Shown here: positions 19,052 through 28,080 of the stretch, piece after piece
Layout of the letters: every line of letters starts with the position of its first letter
Position numbering within the stretch: the stretch's first letter is position 1
Source of the DNA: Legionella moravica DSM 19234
GTDB taxonomy: Bacteria > Pseudomonadota > Gammaproteobacteria > Legionellales > Legionellaceae
Assembly: GCF_000423305.1 (NCBI RefSeq)
Contig: NZ_AUHS01000003.1
Span: 124,001 to 188,000, forward strand
Length of the DNA: 64,000 nucleotides
Reading direction: 5' to 3'
Position numbers and translations under genes: made by a program
The notes under the pieces: generated by a model
The model's input: the letters and a program-made list of their open reading frames with translations, nothing else
Databases searched by the model: none
What the model was told of the DNA's origin: nothing

Positions 19052-19861
19052 CTAGTAAAATAACATTTTGATAGCCGTTATAATTAATATCACAATGAAA
19101 CCGTATCTTAATTGATGCACCGGCAAAACATAATTTAATTTAGCACCAAAGGGTGCAATCAAGCTACTGCTTAACCCGACCAAAAGAACGGCAGGCCAAT
19201 AAATATATCCGGTTGTATAAGGAATTGCAGCCATTTCATTCTGACCGGTGATCATTGATATCAAAGACCCGATCAAACCAACAATCAAAGTACATAAATT
19301 GGAAACAGGGGATATTTTTCGAATAGCTACACCGCTGTATTCTAGATAGGGGACAATTAAAACGCCGCCTCCCACACCAAGTAATCCGGAAATCACACCA
19401 ATAACGGAACTGATACATCCATTAACCCAATAAACAGGAAAGTGGCCTAAACTTGGAAAATGCTTCATAAAGAGCATTCTTAATGTAACCAGAATTAAAA
19501 AAAGACCAAACACCATTTTCAGCCAGTGAGTTGGCAAAAAATCGGATGTAATGACTCCGCAAATAACTCCAAAAACAAGCCAGGGCCATATTTTGTTAAA
19601 CAGAGGCCAAAGGATTTCTCCAATTTTGTAATGAACCCTGAGTGACGATAAGGAAGTAAATATCATAACAGCCAAAGAGGTACTGGCGGCAACGTGCATA
19701 ATACTGAGTTCAGGGATCAATTGATTGTATTGAAATACAAAAACGAGTCCTGGAACGACAATGATCCCCCCACCGATACCTATTGCTCCGGACATTACAC
19801 CAGCAAAAGCACCGATTAGAACATAGACCAAGTTACCAATAACAGCGTGTGATAAAATCAT
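19052..19861 (-). CDS. TSUP (TauE/SafE) family membrane permease
   Basis: This 269-residue polytopic protein has the two TSUP half-repeats, marked by GVMSGAIGIGGGIIVVPGLV and GVISGLLGVGGGVLIVPYL. The family exports sulfite, sulfoacetate or other sulfur-containing or organic anions; the substrate here cannot be read. The start overlaps the ptsP stop by 4 bases, so it is cotranslated with it. Confidence 0.88.
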   Translation of the reverse strand: MILSHAVIGNLVYVLIGAFAGVMSGAIGIGGGIIVVPGLVFVFQYNQLIPELSIMHVAASTSLAVMIFTSLSSLRVHYKIGEILWPLFNKIWPWLVFGVICGVITSDFLPTHWLKMVFGLFLILVTLRMLFMKHFPSLGHFPVYWVNGCISSVIGVISGLLGVGGGVLIVPYLEYSGVAIRKISPVSNLCTLIVGLIGSLISMITGQNEMAAIPYTTGYIYWPAVLLVGLSSSLIAPFGAKLNYVLPVHQLRYGFIVILIITAIKMLFY

Positions 19862-22152
19862 GATTTTCCAGCTCTGATTAGTCCGCCTAAACCCTCATCC
19901 TCCAAAGCCTTTTGCAAATGGAATCGAATTTCAGCGGGATGCTCAAACTCCAGTACTTCTGCCAGTATCTTACGAGCATTTGCAATGGCAAAATTACGAA
20001 TCACCCACTTTACCCGTGGTAAGCTGGCAGAGTTCATACTCAACGTATCAAAGCCCATGGCAATTAATATAATTACGGCCAGAGGATCACTGGCCATTTC
20101 ACCGCAAATGCTAACTTCAACCCCGGCGGCATGTCCGCCTTCTACCACTTTGAGCAAAACACGCAACATGGCAGGATGCAAAGCATCATAGAGTCCTGCG
20201 ACCCGAGCATTATTACGGTCTACAGCCAACAGGTATTGAGTCAAGTCGTTACTGCCCACTGAAATAAAATCAACGCGCTTGGCCATCTCTCTCGCCAGAT
20301 AAGCAGCAGCTGGCACTTCAATCATGACTCCCAGTTTCGGTTTTTCTATAACACAACCTTCCTCTAGCAACTCTTCAAATGCCTGTTCGATAAGATAAGT
20401 CGCCTCCTCCACCTCACTTAAGTTGGTGACCATAGGCAGCATAATTCGCAAATTATTCAATTCTTCACTGGCACGCATCATGGCACGGACCTGAACCAGA
20501 AAGACATCCGGATGATCCAGAGTAATGCGTATGCCTCGCCATCCCAGATATGGGTTCTCTTCTTCCACAGGAAAATAAGGGAGCACTTTATCGCCACCAA
20601 TGTCCAGGGTTCGCATGGTTACCGCGCGAGGAGCAAAGGCTTTTAGAGTCTGTCTGTAAATAATGGTTTGTTCATCTTCTGAGGGAAAACGATCTCGGCT
20701 CATGAACGGCACTTCGGATCGATACAAACCGACTCCTTCTGCGCCAACGCTCATGGATAAACCAGCATCCATTGCCAATCCTGTATTGACCTGGAGTGAA
20801 ACGCGATAACTGTCTGTAGTTTCTGCAGGCTTGTCTCTCAAGCTGACCAGACTCTGATTTAATTCATGTTCTTCCTGCGCTAACTGTTTAAATTCAGCCA
20901 ATATTGCTTTGGACGGGGAGACATAAACATGACCATAATAACCATCTACAATTAACGCCCGGCGAGAAACCAGTTCAACTTTTAATCCACGAAGCCCCAT
21001 TACAGTTGGAACGCCCAAAGCCCGAGCTAAAATGGCGACGTGTGAATTATTAGAACCTTTTGCAGAGACAACACCAGCCAATTGCCCCTCAGGAACTTCG
21101 GCAAGAGCCGCTGCAGTCACTTCTTCACCGATTAGGATAGTGCGTTTGGGATAAACAATTTCCTCTCGTTGAGACCATTGTAATTCAGCCAGAACCCGTC
21201 GACCCAAATCACGAAAATCACTGGCACGCTCGCGAAGGTAATCGTCTTCCATACTCTCAAACTGAGATACATGCTTTTTAATAACGGTCGCCAAAGCTGC
21301 TTGAGCGCTGATTTTCTCCTCACGAATCACATGCTCTACTTCTGCACCCAGGCTGTCTTTATCCAAAATTCGCAAATAAACGTCAAATAAGGCATGCTCT
21401 TCCTCAGCCACAGTAGCCTTCATGCGCTTGCTTAAACGCCTCATGTCTTCTCTGGCTGACTCTAAAGCCTCATAAAAAGTACTGACTTCATCATCCAATT
21501 CCTCTACAGGATTACGAGGTACCGCATCAATATCTGCCTGAGGGTATACCACTACTGCCGTGCCAATACCAATGCCGGGCACACTACCTATTCCGGTGAG
21601 TGCGGTCTGGCTTACTTCGACCTTGGTTACCGTTCCTAGTGGTCTAGGCTGGGTCAATTCTGCTAATTCACCGGTTGCCTCAGCGTGAGCAATGATTCCG
21701 CCAAGCTGTGCAGCCAAGGTAATTAAAAAAGATTCTTCTGCATCATCAAAACAGCGCTGTTCTACCTGCTGAACAATCAAAACACCATAAAGCTTCCTGT
21801 GCTGAATAATAGGCACGCCCAAAAAGGCATTCAGATGTTCCTCACCTAACAATGGATTATGGTAAAAGTCAGGATGCGTTGGCGCATCTTTCATATTAAT
21901 GGGCTCTTCACGTCGACCTATTAAACCAATAAGGCCACTATCAAGAGCAATACGTACACGAAATTCGGCTTGTTTGTTGAGTCCTTCAGTGGCAATTAAC
22001 ACGTATTCCGCATGTTTATTATCGATAAGGTAAACGGAAACGGCCTCAGCATTAATGGCTTTATGAATCCGTTGCACCAATATACCAAGTGCCTCTGTTA
22101 AATGATCGGCAGTGGTGACGTCTTGAACTATCCGTTTAAGTACTTTTAGCAT
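19858..22152 (-). CDS. ptsP: Nitrogen-PTS phosphoenolpyruvate-protein phosphotransferase PtsP
   Basis: This is a 764-residue protein. An N-terminal GAF domain (residues about 1-165, with FLGVPIIQHRKLYGVLIVQQ) precedes a full enzyme I: HPr-binding helices, the phosphohistidine swivel domain (GSNNSHVAILARALGVPT, His near 366) and the PEP-binding barrel (RTLDIGGDKVLPYFP, SVGSNDLTQYLLAVDRN, ICGEMASDP). PtsP phosphorylates NPr in the regulatory nitrogen PTS in response to metabolites sensed by the GAF domain. The start codon immediately follows the rppH stop, the common rppH-ptsP arrangement of gammaproteobacteria. Confidence 0.96.
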   Translation of the reverse strand: MLKVLKRIVQDVTTADHLTEALGILVQRIHKAINAEAVSVYLIDNKHAEYVLIATEGLNKQAEFRVRIALDSGLIGLIGRREEPINMKDAPTHPDFYHNPLLGEEHLNAFLGVPIIQHRKLYGVLIVQQVEQRCFDDAEESFLITLAAQLGGIIAHAEATGELAELTQPRPLGTVTKVEVSQTALTGIGSVPGIGIGTAVVVYPQADIDAVPRNPVEELDDEVSTFYEALESAREDMRRLSKRMKATVAEEEHALFDVYLRILDKDSLGAEVEHVIREEKISAQAALATVIKKHVSQFESMEDDYLRERASDFRDLGRRVLAELQWSQREEIVYPKRTILIGEEVTAAALAEVPEGQLAGVVSAKGSNNSHVAILARALGVPTVMGLRGLKVELVSRRALIVDGYYGHVYVSPSKAILAEFKQLAQEEHELNQSLVSLRDKPAETTDSYRVSLQVNTGLAMDAGLSMSVGAEGVGLYRSEVPFMSRDRFPSEDEQTIIYRQTLKAFAPRAVTMRTLDIGGDKVLPYFPVEEENPYLGWRGIRITLDHPDVFLVQVRAMMRASEELNNLRIMLPMVTNLSEVEEATYLIEQAFEELLEEGCVIEKPKLGVMIEVPAAAYLAREMAKRVDFISVGSNDLTQYLLAVDRNNARVAGLYDALHPAMLRVLLKVVEGGHAAGVEVSICGEMASDPLAVIILIAMGFDTLSMNSASLPRVKWVIRNFAIANARKILAEVLEFEHPAEIRFHLQKALEDEGLGGLIRAGKS

Positions 22153-22677
22153 CTATGGCCTATGATTACCTCTTTTCCGTTTCATACCGTAGGGAGTACG
22201 GCGAATTTTTAATAAGGGTTCCAATTCCTTTAAAGCTTGTATGTACACTTGTCTCTTAAAAAAGATAACCTGTTGCTCTGGCTCATGAAAATCAATCCAG
22301 CGCCAACTATCAAACTCTGGAGAATCGCTTAAATCCAATCTAACTTTCTGCTCACTGGAAATGAGCTTTAATAAATACCATTTTTGTTTCTGGCCAATGA
22401 CCAAGGGTTCACTGCCATGACGTAAATATTGTTTTGGAAGTCGATACTTAAGCCAACGTTTGGTTGAACCAATAACCTCTACATCATGCCTATCCAAACC
22501 GACTTCTTCATGCAGCTCCCGAAACATCGCCTGTAAAGACGTTTCACCTGCAGCCAATCCACCTTGTGGAAATTGCCAGGCATCATGTCCACTGCGTCTA
22601 CCCCAAAATACTCTATCCGAACTGTTGACCAGGATAATTCCTACATTCAACCTGTAACCGGCACGATCAATCACCAT
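22153..22677 (-). CDS. rppH: RNA pyrophosphohydrolase RppH (NudH)
   Basis: This 174-residue protein has RAGYRLNVGIILVNSSDRVF at the N-terminus, the family-typical FWGRRSGHDAWQFPQGG and a complete Nudix box (GGLAAGETSLQAMFREL then HEEVGL). It removes pyrophosphate from the 5' end of mRNA and starts decay; in pathogens including Legionella NudH has been linked to invasion. It is the first gene of the rppH-ptsP-TSUP-lgt-thyA unit, and about 80 bases separate it from the upstream unknown gene. Confidence 0.96.
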   Translation of the reverse strand: MVIDRAGYRLNVGIILVNSSDRVFWGRRSGHDAWQFPQGGLAAGETSLQAMFRELHEEVGLDRHDVEVIGSTKRWLKYRLPKQYLRHGSEPLVIGQKQKWYLLKLISSEQKVRLDLSDSPEFDSWRWIDFHEPEQQVIFFKRQVYIQALKELEPLLKIRRTPYGMKRKRGNHRP

Positions 22678-22757
22678 GATGTCACTGCTTAGACTAAACC
22701 GTTAATATCCTGATTTTTCCACAAAGTACAAGACCTTGGCAATTAATTCTGAAAATA

Positions 22758-23897
22758 TTATTGAAATCCATGGTCAGAACACACATATTGTGCCTCTGAA
22801 TACCTGTTTAGTGCGGCTAAACCATTCGATTTCGGATATAACAAATATAAATTTCCGCTACTGTAATAGCTCGATCGCTCCTCCGGGACTAAAATGATTT
22901 GGTGTACAGCAGCTTCTCCTTGAATATGACGAATCAAATCCCCTAGGGCTATATCAGCGTCCTTTAACATCGCGAGCTTCAGATGCTCCATTTGATCCTG
23001 CATGATTAATGAAAATTGGGACAGTTCCGTGGATAAAACAACACAATATTCTGGATTCAACGACAATGCCCCTCCGATCACATAAGCATAGCTGTAATAT
23101 CGGGCAACCAGTTCACTGAGCAAACCAATCACAAAAGGACGCCAACCGTCTCCAAGCCAGGTCTTGTCGGGATAGGCCGTTGTTGCATCAATTAATTTTA
23201 ATCCGGTACCATTAATCGCCTGACAAATTGCAGCCAATGCGCGTTGCATTTGTTCTGCAAACGGCTCTTTCCAGGCATTCACCTTGATGTGTTGTTCTTT
23301 CAGTCGAACTTGAATGGACAAAGCACGCTGATAATAAGCTCTTAAATAAATACCGTAATCAGAATCAGACGAAGGTCCCGAATAATATTTTTTGGTTAAC
23401 TCATTCACCTCATGCCGAAAATGTTCATATTCTTCGGTCTTAATATGAGGATTGTTCAGTATAGTGGAATATATCTGCTCGATGCCAATACAAATTCTAC
23501 ACGCGTTCAAGGCAATGGCCAGTTTATTCATGAATTCGACTGTATCTGGCTTTAAACCCTCTGAATACTTGAATTCAAAAAAATCGCTGTCTTCTTCTAA
23601 TATAAGGCCTAAACCGGACTCCTGGATGGTTTGGGTAAATTGGGCCAGAGTATCAAATTTTTTCTGAAGAAATTGCTCATTCACCGGCACCTGATCTATA
23701 TTTTTAGCAACGTGCTGAGTGACTTCCAGGATTTTGTCTTTATTCATTTCATTAAAGAAATGGCTGACTACACTGGCTAACATCATTGCAGTAGCGTTCT
23801 TGTAGTGTTCGTACCTGGCCACAACCGGATCTGCAACTGCTTTTATTTGTTGTTGCAAATCGACCACACTTGTTGAATCCCATCTGCTCAGCATCAT
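22758..23897 (-). CDS. Hypothetical helical protein, effector-like
   Basis: This is a protein of 379 residues with two adjacent ATG codons (23897 and 23894) behind a strong GGGAGAGG. The prediction by eye is mostly alpha-helical and soluble, with no signal peptide or membrane span. I see no catalytic motif. It is monocistronic, with the rppH operon downstream and a divergent asparaginase upstream. It may be a Dot/Icm substrate given the genomic setting, but the C-terminus (NRYSEAQYVCSDHGFQ) lacks the acidic block typical of many of them. Confidence 0.65.
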   Translation of the reverse strand: MMLSRWDSTSVVDLQQQIKAVADPVVARYEHYKNATAMMLASVVSHFFNEMNKDKILEVTQHVAKNIDQVPVNEQFLQKKFDTLAQFTQTIQESGLGLILEEDSDFFEFKYSEGLKPDTVEFMNKLAIALNACRICIGIEQIYSTILNNPHIKTEEYEHFRHEVNELTKKYYSGPSSDSDYGIYLRAYYQRALSIQVRLKEQHIKVNAWKEPFAEQMQRALAAICQAINGTGLKLIDATTAYPDKTWLGDGWRPFVIGLLSELVARYYSYAYVIGGALSLNPEYCVVLSTELSQFSLIMQDQMEHLKLAMLKDADIALGDLIRHIQGEAAVHQIILVPEERSSYYSSGNLYLLYPKSNGLAALNRYSEAQYVCSDHGFQ

Positions 23898-24045
23898 CCT
23901 CTCCCTGACATCCTTCCTGGCTTTAATTTCTACATTGCAGCTCTAGAGCTGTCAAGTATTCTCAGGGTAAAAGGTGAAGAATTGTTTTTTCGCTATCTCG
24001 AAGAAAGGGCGATATAATTGAAACAAATAACTTAAATCAATTCCC

Positions 24046-25059
24046 ATGAACAAACGCATATTAATCATCAATACGGGTGGAACCATCAGCAGTGTCAAAA
24101 CACCCAATGGGTATGAACCTTCACCGGGTTATGTAGAAAAAGCCATAGCCCAAATCCCCACATTGAAACATAGGGACATGCCCGCTTACGTCATAAAAGA
24201 ATACCAACCGTTGCTGGACTCCTCGAATATGACGGTCCATGAGTGGAATCGGATTGCTAGCGATATTGCTCATGAATATGATCATTTCGATGGTTTTGTC
24301 GTTTTTCATGGCACCGATACCATGGCTTACACTGCCTCCGCTTTGTCGTTCATGCTGGAACATTTAAGCAAGCCTGTCATCGTAACCGGCTCACAAATTC
24401 CTTTATCCGAAGTACGTAACGATGCCATAGATAATGTCATTACCTCACTTTGGTTGTGCGCTCATCAACCAATCAACGAAGTATGTATTTATTTTAATCA
24501 GCACTTGTTACGCGGCAACCGGTCACAAAAAATAAGCGCCCAGCGTTTTAATGCCTTTGACTCACCCAATTTTCCGCATCTTGCGACTATTGGTATAGAC
24601 ATTGAGCTTCACCAGCATCTATTGCAAAAACCACCACAAAAACCGTTTCGCTTGCAAACCATCACCCCCCAATTTATAGCCAATTTTCGTTTGTTCCCAG
24701 GTTTTGCAACCGATGTTTTGGCCTATATCTTAAATCAACCCTTAAAAGGGTTAATTCTCGAAACTTATGGTGCCGGGAATGCTCAAAACAACGATCCCCG
24801 ATTTTTAAATCTTCTTACAGAGGCCTGTAATCGAGGTGTAATCATCATTAATTGTACCCAATGCCAACACGGTCATGTTGAAATGAGTCACTACGCAACA
24901 GGACATACTTTAAAACAGGCAGGGTTAATCAGCGGCCACGACATGACCCCTGAAGCAGCTCATTGCAAGCTTCTGTATTTATTAAGTAAAAATTTGGAGA
25001 GCACTCAAGTTAAAGCTCTGATGGAAACTGATTTATGTGGTGAACTGCATCACACATAA
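24046..25059 (+). CDS. ansA: Cytoplasmic type I L-asparaginase
   Basis: This 337-residue protein has both asparaginase threonine motifs: NTGGTISSVKTPNGYEPSPG near the N-terminus and VVFHGTDTMAYTASALSFM near residue 86, plus the allosteric-type segment TYGAGNAQN. There is no signal peptide and the length equals that of E. coli AnsA (338), so it is the cytoplasmic low-affinity type that hydrolyses asparagine to aspartate and ammonia. TATAAT lies about 27 bases upstream of the ATG. Asparagine use fits an amino-acid-consuming intracellular bacterium. Confidence 0.93.
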   Translation: MNKRILIINTGGTISSVKTPNGYEPSPGYVEKAIAQIPTLKHRDMPAYVIKEYQPLLDSSNMTVHEWNRIASDIAHEYDHFDGFVVFHGTDTMAYTASALSFMLEHLSKPVIVTGSQIPLSEVRNDAIDNVITSLWLCAHQPINEVCIYFNQHLLRGNRSQKISAQRFNAFDSPNFPHLATIGIDIELHQHLLQKPPQKPFRLQTITPQFIANFRLFPGFATDVLAYILNQPLKGLILETYGAGNAQNNDPRFLNLLTEACNRGVIIINCTQCQHGHVEMSHYATGHTLKQAGLISGHDMTPEAAHCKLLYLLSKNLESTQVKALMETDLCGELHHT

Positions 25060-25085
25060 CGATTAAAGCAACGATATAACGAATC

Positions 25086-25113
25086 AAGGTATTAGGATAA
25101 GCCCCAATACCTT
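25086..25113. terminator. Convergent hairpin between ansA and the next unknown gene
   Basis: AAGGTATT and AATACCTT form a perfect eight-base stem around a 12-base loop, followed on the plus strand by an A/T-rich run. It lies between converging genes, so it could stop transcription in both directions. Confidence 0.5.
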
Positions 25114-25126
25114 AAATAAAATTGAA

Positions 25127-25978
25127 TTATTGCATTGCTCTACTAATGGATAATTGCTCTTCCTCTGAGGGTTTAAATTCAAGTTCTGACATATCATGTA
25201 CCTCGCTTTCAGCGAAATTGAATAATTTCCCAAACCGTCCTTCACTGGGGTTAAATAATGTAGTAGGTACTTTAACTGAGAACATCCCGCCTAAAGAAAG
25301 GAATGGAATACCGAAACTGGAACTCGACTCAGGAGTGATAATGGCTTTATTATCCATTGATAAATCTTTAAGTGCATCAGTCGCTCTTTGCTTTCTATCA
25401 ACAAGTCCATGCTCTGGACGAATTCGTTCATATAAAGATTGAATTCTTGATAAAACGGCCTCTTCCTTTCTCGCTCGAATTTCCGCATCTTTGTTAGAGG
25501 GCTTAAAAATTTCCTCCCCCAAATAACCCGCAGCAGTGTAATAAATGATGTGTTCAGGGGTATTATAAAACTGATGATTAATTAACCTCAGCTTACCCGA
25601 ACCAGCTGAAGATGAAGCCTCCGATTTGTTATATTTATCCAGTTTACTAAAAAGGGCATTGGTGTGAAAAATTAAATCGCTCATCATTGTAAGCGTTTCA
25701 CCGATATCCCGCGGTTTATTATGCGCCTCTTGTTTATCTTGGACCTGAACACGAGCATCCTCTATCCATTTAGTAATGGTTTTAGAATCAGCCTCATCGT
25801 CTCCAGTACCAATAAAGCTGACTATCCTCCTTTCCAAAGCATCAACTATATTTTTTTTCTGTAACGACAATAACTGATTGTAAATTTTCGGATAGTTCGC
25901 TTGATATTCCAATGTACTCGACATTGCATTTAATTGTTCTTTAATCAATTTTATTAAAACAGTTAGAAATATTGTCAT
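25127..25978 (-). CDS. Hypothetical protein, putative Dot/Icm effector
   Basis: This is a 283-residue protein with AAAGGAG seven bases before its ATG. It is helical and highly polar, with no signal peptide, span or recognised catalytic motif. The last 25 residues (SEVHDMSELEFKPSEEEQLS) are Glu-rich and close to the C-terminus, like the E-block that favours Dot/Icm translocation. Its position just upstream of and divergent from glmU corresponds, from memory, to the lpg2874 effector locus of L. pneumophila. That identity was not checked. Confidence 0.68.
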   Translation of the reverse strand: MTIFLTVLIKLIKEQLNAMSSTLEYQANYPKIYNQLLSLQKKNIVDALERRIVSFIGTGDDEADSKTITKWIEDARVQVQDKQEAHNKPRDIGETLTMMSDLIFHTNALFSKLDKYNKSEASSSAGSGKLRLINHQFYNTPEHIIYYTAAGYLGEEIFKPSNKDAEIRARKEEAVLSRIQSLYERIRPEHGLVDRKQRATDALKDLSMDNKAIITPESSSSFGIPFLSLGGMFSVKVPTTLFNPSEGRFGKLFNFAESEVHDMSELEFKPSEEEQLSISRAMQ

Positions 25979-26097
25979 TGCTCTACTCCTTTAACGGCAA
26001 CTTATTTATTATACTAATCCTTACAACAATAACTTTGAAACAGACTGCTTAATTCAACTCCTATTTATGCAACCTAACCTAGGAAATCACAAATCTC

Positions 26098-27477
26098 ATG
26101 AATTTACAAATTATTATTTTAGCTGCAGGTCAAGGCAAAAGAATGTATTCCGATACACCTAAAGTCCTTCATCAACTAGCCGGAAAAGCAATGCTTGCCC
26201 GCGTAGTTGAAACCGCACAGCAACTCAATCCTGATGCAATCCACGTTATTTATGGCCATGGTGGTGAACTAATAAAGAATTCACTCCCTGATTTACCTGT
26301 GCATTGGGTACATCAGGCAGAGCAACTGGGCACTGGGCATGCCGTAATGCAAGCGCTACCTCATATACCGCCTCAAGCACAAGTCATTGTGTTGTCTGCT
26401 GATGTTCCGCTCATTCAGGTGGATACCCTTCGAGCACTGCTTGAATGCAGTAAATCAACACACTCACATCAATCCGTTCTCGCACTCCTGGTTGCCAATC
26501 TCGAAGACCCAAGTGGTCTTGGACGCATTATTAGAAACAACCAAGATGAAATTTATGCCATTGTAGAAGAAAAGGATGCAAATGAGCAAGAAAAGAAAAT
26601 AAAAGAAATATATACGGGCATATGTTGCGCTAAAGCAGCTGATTTGGAAGTATGGCTACCCAAATTAGGCAATAATAATGCGCAAGGCGAGTATTATTTG
26701 ACCGAAATTATTGCTTTAGCAGTTGAGAATCAAACGCCGATAACCTCATTAACTGCCCGAAATAATTTTGAGATCCAGGGAGTTAATAATCGTTTGCAAT
26801 TACAGCAGCTGGAAAGAATATGGCAAAAGCGTGTTGCGGATCAATTTCTGGAGCAAGGTGTTGGGTTGGCAGACGCAAACCGCTTTGATCTGCGTGGCGA
26901 TCTGGTTTGCGGTAAAGACGTTTACATTGACATTAATTGTGTCTTCTCTGGCACCGTCGTTCTAGGGGATGGTTGCATTATAGGCCCTAACTGCAGCTTA
27001 AAAGATGTAACCCTGGGAGCGGGATGCACCGTCTACGCAAACAGCGTGCTGGAAGGATGTCAGATAGCGAATAATTGCGATATTGGTCCCTTTGCACGGC
27101 TTAGAACAGGCACTCAATTGGCAGCGGAATGTAAAATTGGCAATTTTGTTGAAACCAAAAAAGCAGTATTTGATGAGGGCAGCAAAGCCAGTCATTTAAG
27201 TTACCTTGGTGACGTGAACATAGGAAAAAAAGTCAATATTGGTGCAGGAACCATTACGTGTAATTACGATGGGGTAAACAAACACCAGACCATTATTGAA
27301 GATGGAGTTTTTGTTGGCTCGGATACGCAATTGGTTGCCCCTGTTACCGTTGGCAAAAATGCCACTATCGGAGCCGGAAGCACGATTCGCAAAAATGTGC
27401 CGCCAGATGAATTGACATTAACTGAATCGCGACAAAAAACATTGTATGGATGGCAAAGACCTACGAAAAAAACCTGA
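26098..27477 (+). CDS. glmU: Bifunctional UDP-GlcNAc pyrophosphorylase / GlcN-1-P acetyltransferase
   Basis: This protein has 459 residues (E. coli GlmU 456). The N-terminal uridylyltransferase begins ILAAGQGKRMYSDTPKVLH and has LSADVPLIQVDT. The C-terminal left-handed beta helix contains GPFARLRTGTQLA, GNFVETKKA and NCNYDG-type hexapeptides ending in the active-site region SHLSYLGDVNIGK. It makes UDP-GlcNAc for peptidoglycan and LPS. The last few dozen bases of the gene reappear in decayed form at about 27917, downstream of a palindromic insertion. Confidence 0.97.
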   Translation: MNLQIIILAAGQGKRMYSDTPKVLHQLAGKAMLARVVETAQQLNPDAIHVIYGHGGELIKNSLPDLPVHWVHQAEQLGTGHAVMQALPHIPPQAQVIVLSADVPLIQVDTLRALLECSKSTHSHQSVLALLVANLEDPSGLGRIIRNNQDEIYAIVEEKDANEQEKKIKEIYTGICCAKAADLEVWLPKLGNNNAQGEYYLTEIIALAVENQTPITSLTARNNFEIQGVNNRLQLQQLERIWQKRVADQFLEQGVGLADANRFDLRGDLVCGKDVYIDINCVFSGTVVLGDGCIIGPNCSLKDVTLGAGCTVYANSVLEGCQIANNCDIGPFARLRTGTQLAAECKIGNFVETKKAVFDEGSKASHLSYLGDVNIGKKVNIGAGTITCNYDGVNKHQTIIEDGVFVGSDTQLVAPVTVGKNATIGAGSTIRKNVPPDELTLTESRQKTLYGWQRPTKKT

Positions 27478-27557
27478 CATCTGGACTTCAAGCCTGAACG
27501 ATCCTCTTTTTTAGTGAGAAATCCTCACGAATGTTATCTAGATCTCAATAGAATCTC
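27394..27557 (+). repeat. Direct-repeat copy A: glmU 3' end plus downstream flank
   Basis: This segment, starting about 80 bases before the glmU stop and running 80 bases past it, is repeated at 27917-28048 with scattered mismatches. The duplicate (copy B) lacks about 34 bases between two ACGA-A runs that lie in the last codons of glmU. Copy A is the functional gene end. Confidence 0.85.
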
Positions 27558-27831
27558 CTTCTCCCTCCGGGAGAAGGTGCCGACAGGCGGATGAGGGGAT
27601 TAAACATCACTCACTCTTTTTCAATACAAACGAAATCTACACTTCCGCGACTAACAAGACATGACCCTCTGGATATAAATGCCTGAACTCCTCGCGAACC
27701 CAGCGAGATCTCTCGATTACCAGAACAAGTCGGGGAAAGTCGGCTTGAATAGGTTTATGATCCCCTCATCCGCCTGTCGGCACCTTCTCCCGAAGGGAGA
27801 AGGCGATTCTAGTGAGATCTAGATAACATTT
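27530..27831. repeat. Palindromic insertion with about 72-base inverted arms
   Basis: Bases 27530-27600 and 27760-27831 are near-perfect inverted copies. The core is CCTTCTCCC-GGGAGAAGG next to GTGCCGACAGGCGGATGAGG, a REP-like sequence type seen dispersed in many proteobacteria. The loop (27601-27759) contains a fragment, 27709-27752, matching the right half of the element at 32986-33147, so the insertions are nested or recombined. No ORF is credible here. Confidence 0.8.
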
Positions 27832-27916
27832 GAAACTGTACATTTAGCATTTTATCAAGAAAAACTTGAGGCTCATTGCTCTGTTCCCCCTACGCGGGAA
27901 TATGGCACATTATATT

Positions 27917-28048
27917 AATGTGCCCCCAGATGAATTGACATTAACTGAATCACGAAAAAAAACTGACATCTGGACTTCAAGCATGAACGATCCTTTTTTT
28001 AGTGGGAAATCCTCGCAAATGTTATCGAGATCTCACTAGAATCACCTT
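27917..28048 (+). pseudogene. Decayed duplicate of the glmU 3' end (direct-repeat copy B)
   Basis: Starting at AATGTGCC, the sequence follows copy A through GATGAATTGACATTAACTGA, drops about 34 bases of the terminal glmU codons, and resumes at CTGACATCTGGACTTCAAG. It continues into the flank as far as ACTAGAATCACCTT. It has no start codon and cannot encode a functional protein. It lies just after the palindromic insertion, which suggests duplication of the insertion site or unequal recombination between repeats. Confidence 0.8.
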
Positions 28049-28080
28049 CATGAGAATATAGGTTGAGAAGAGAAATAAAA

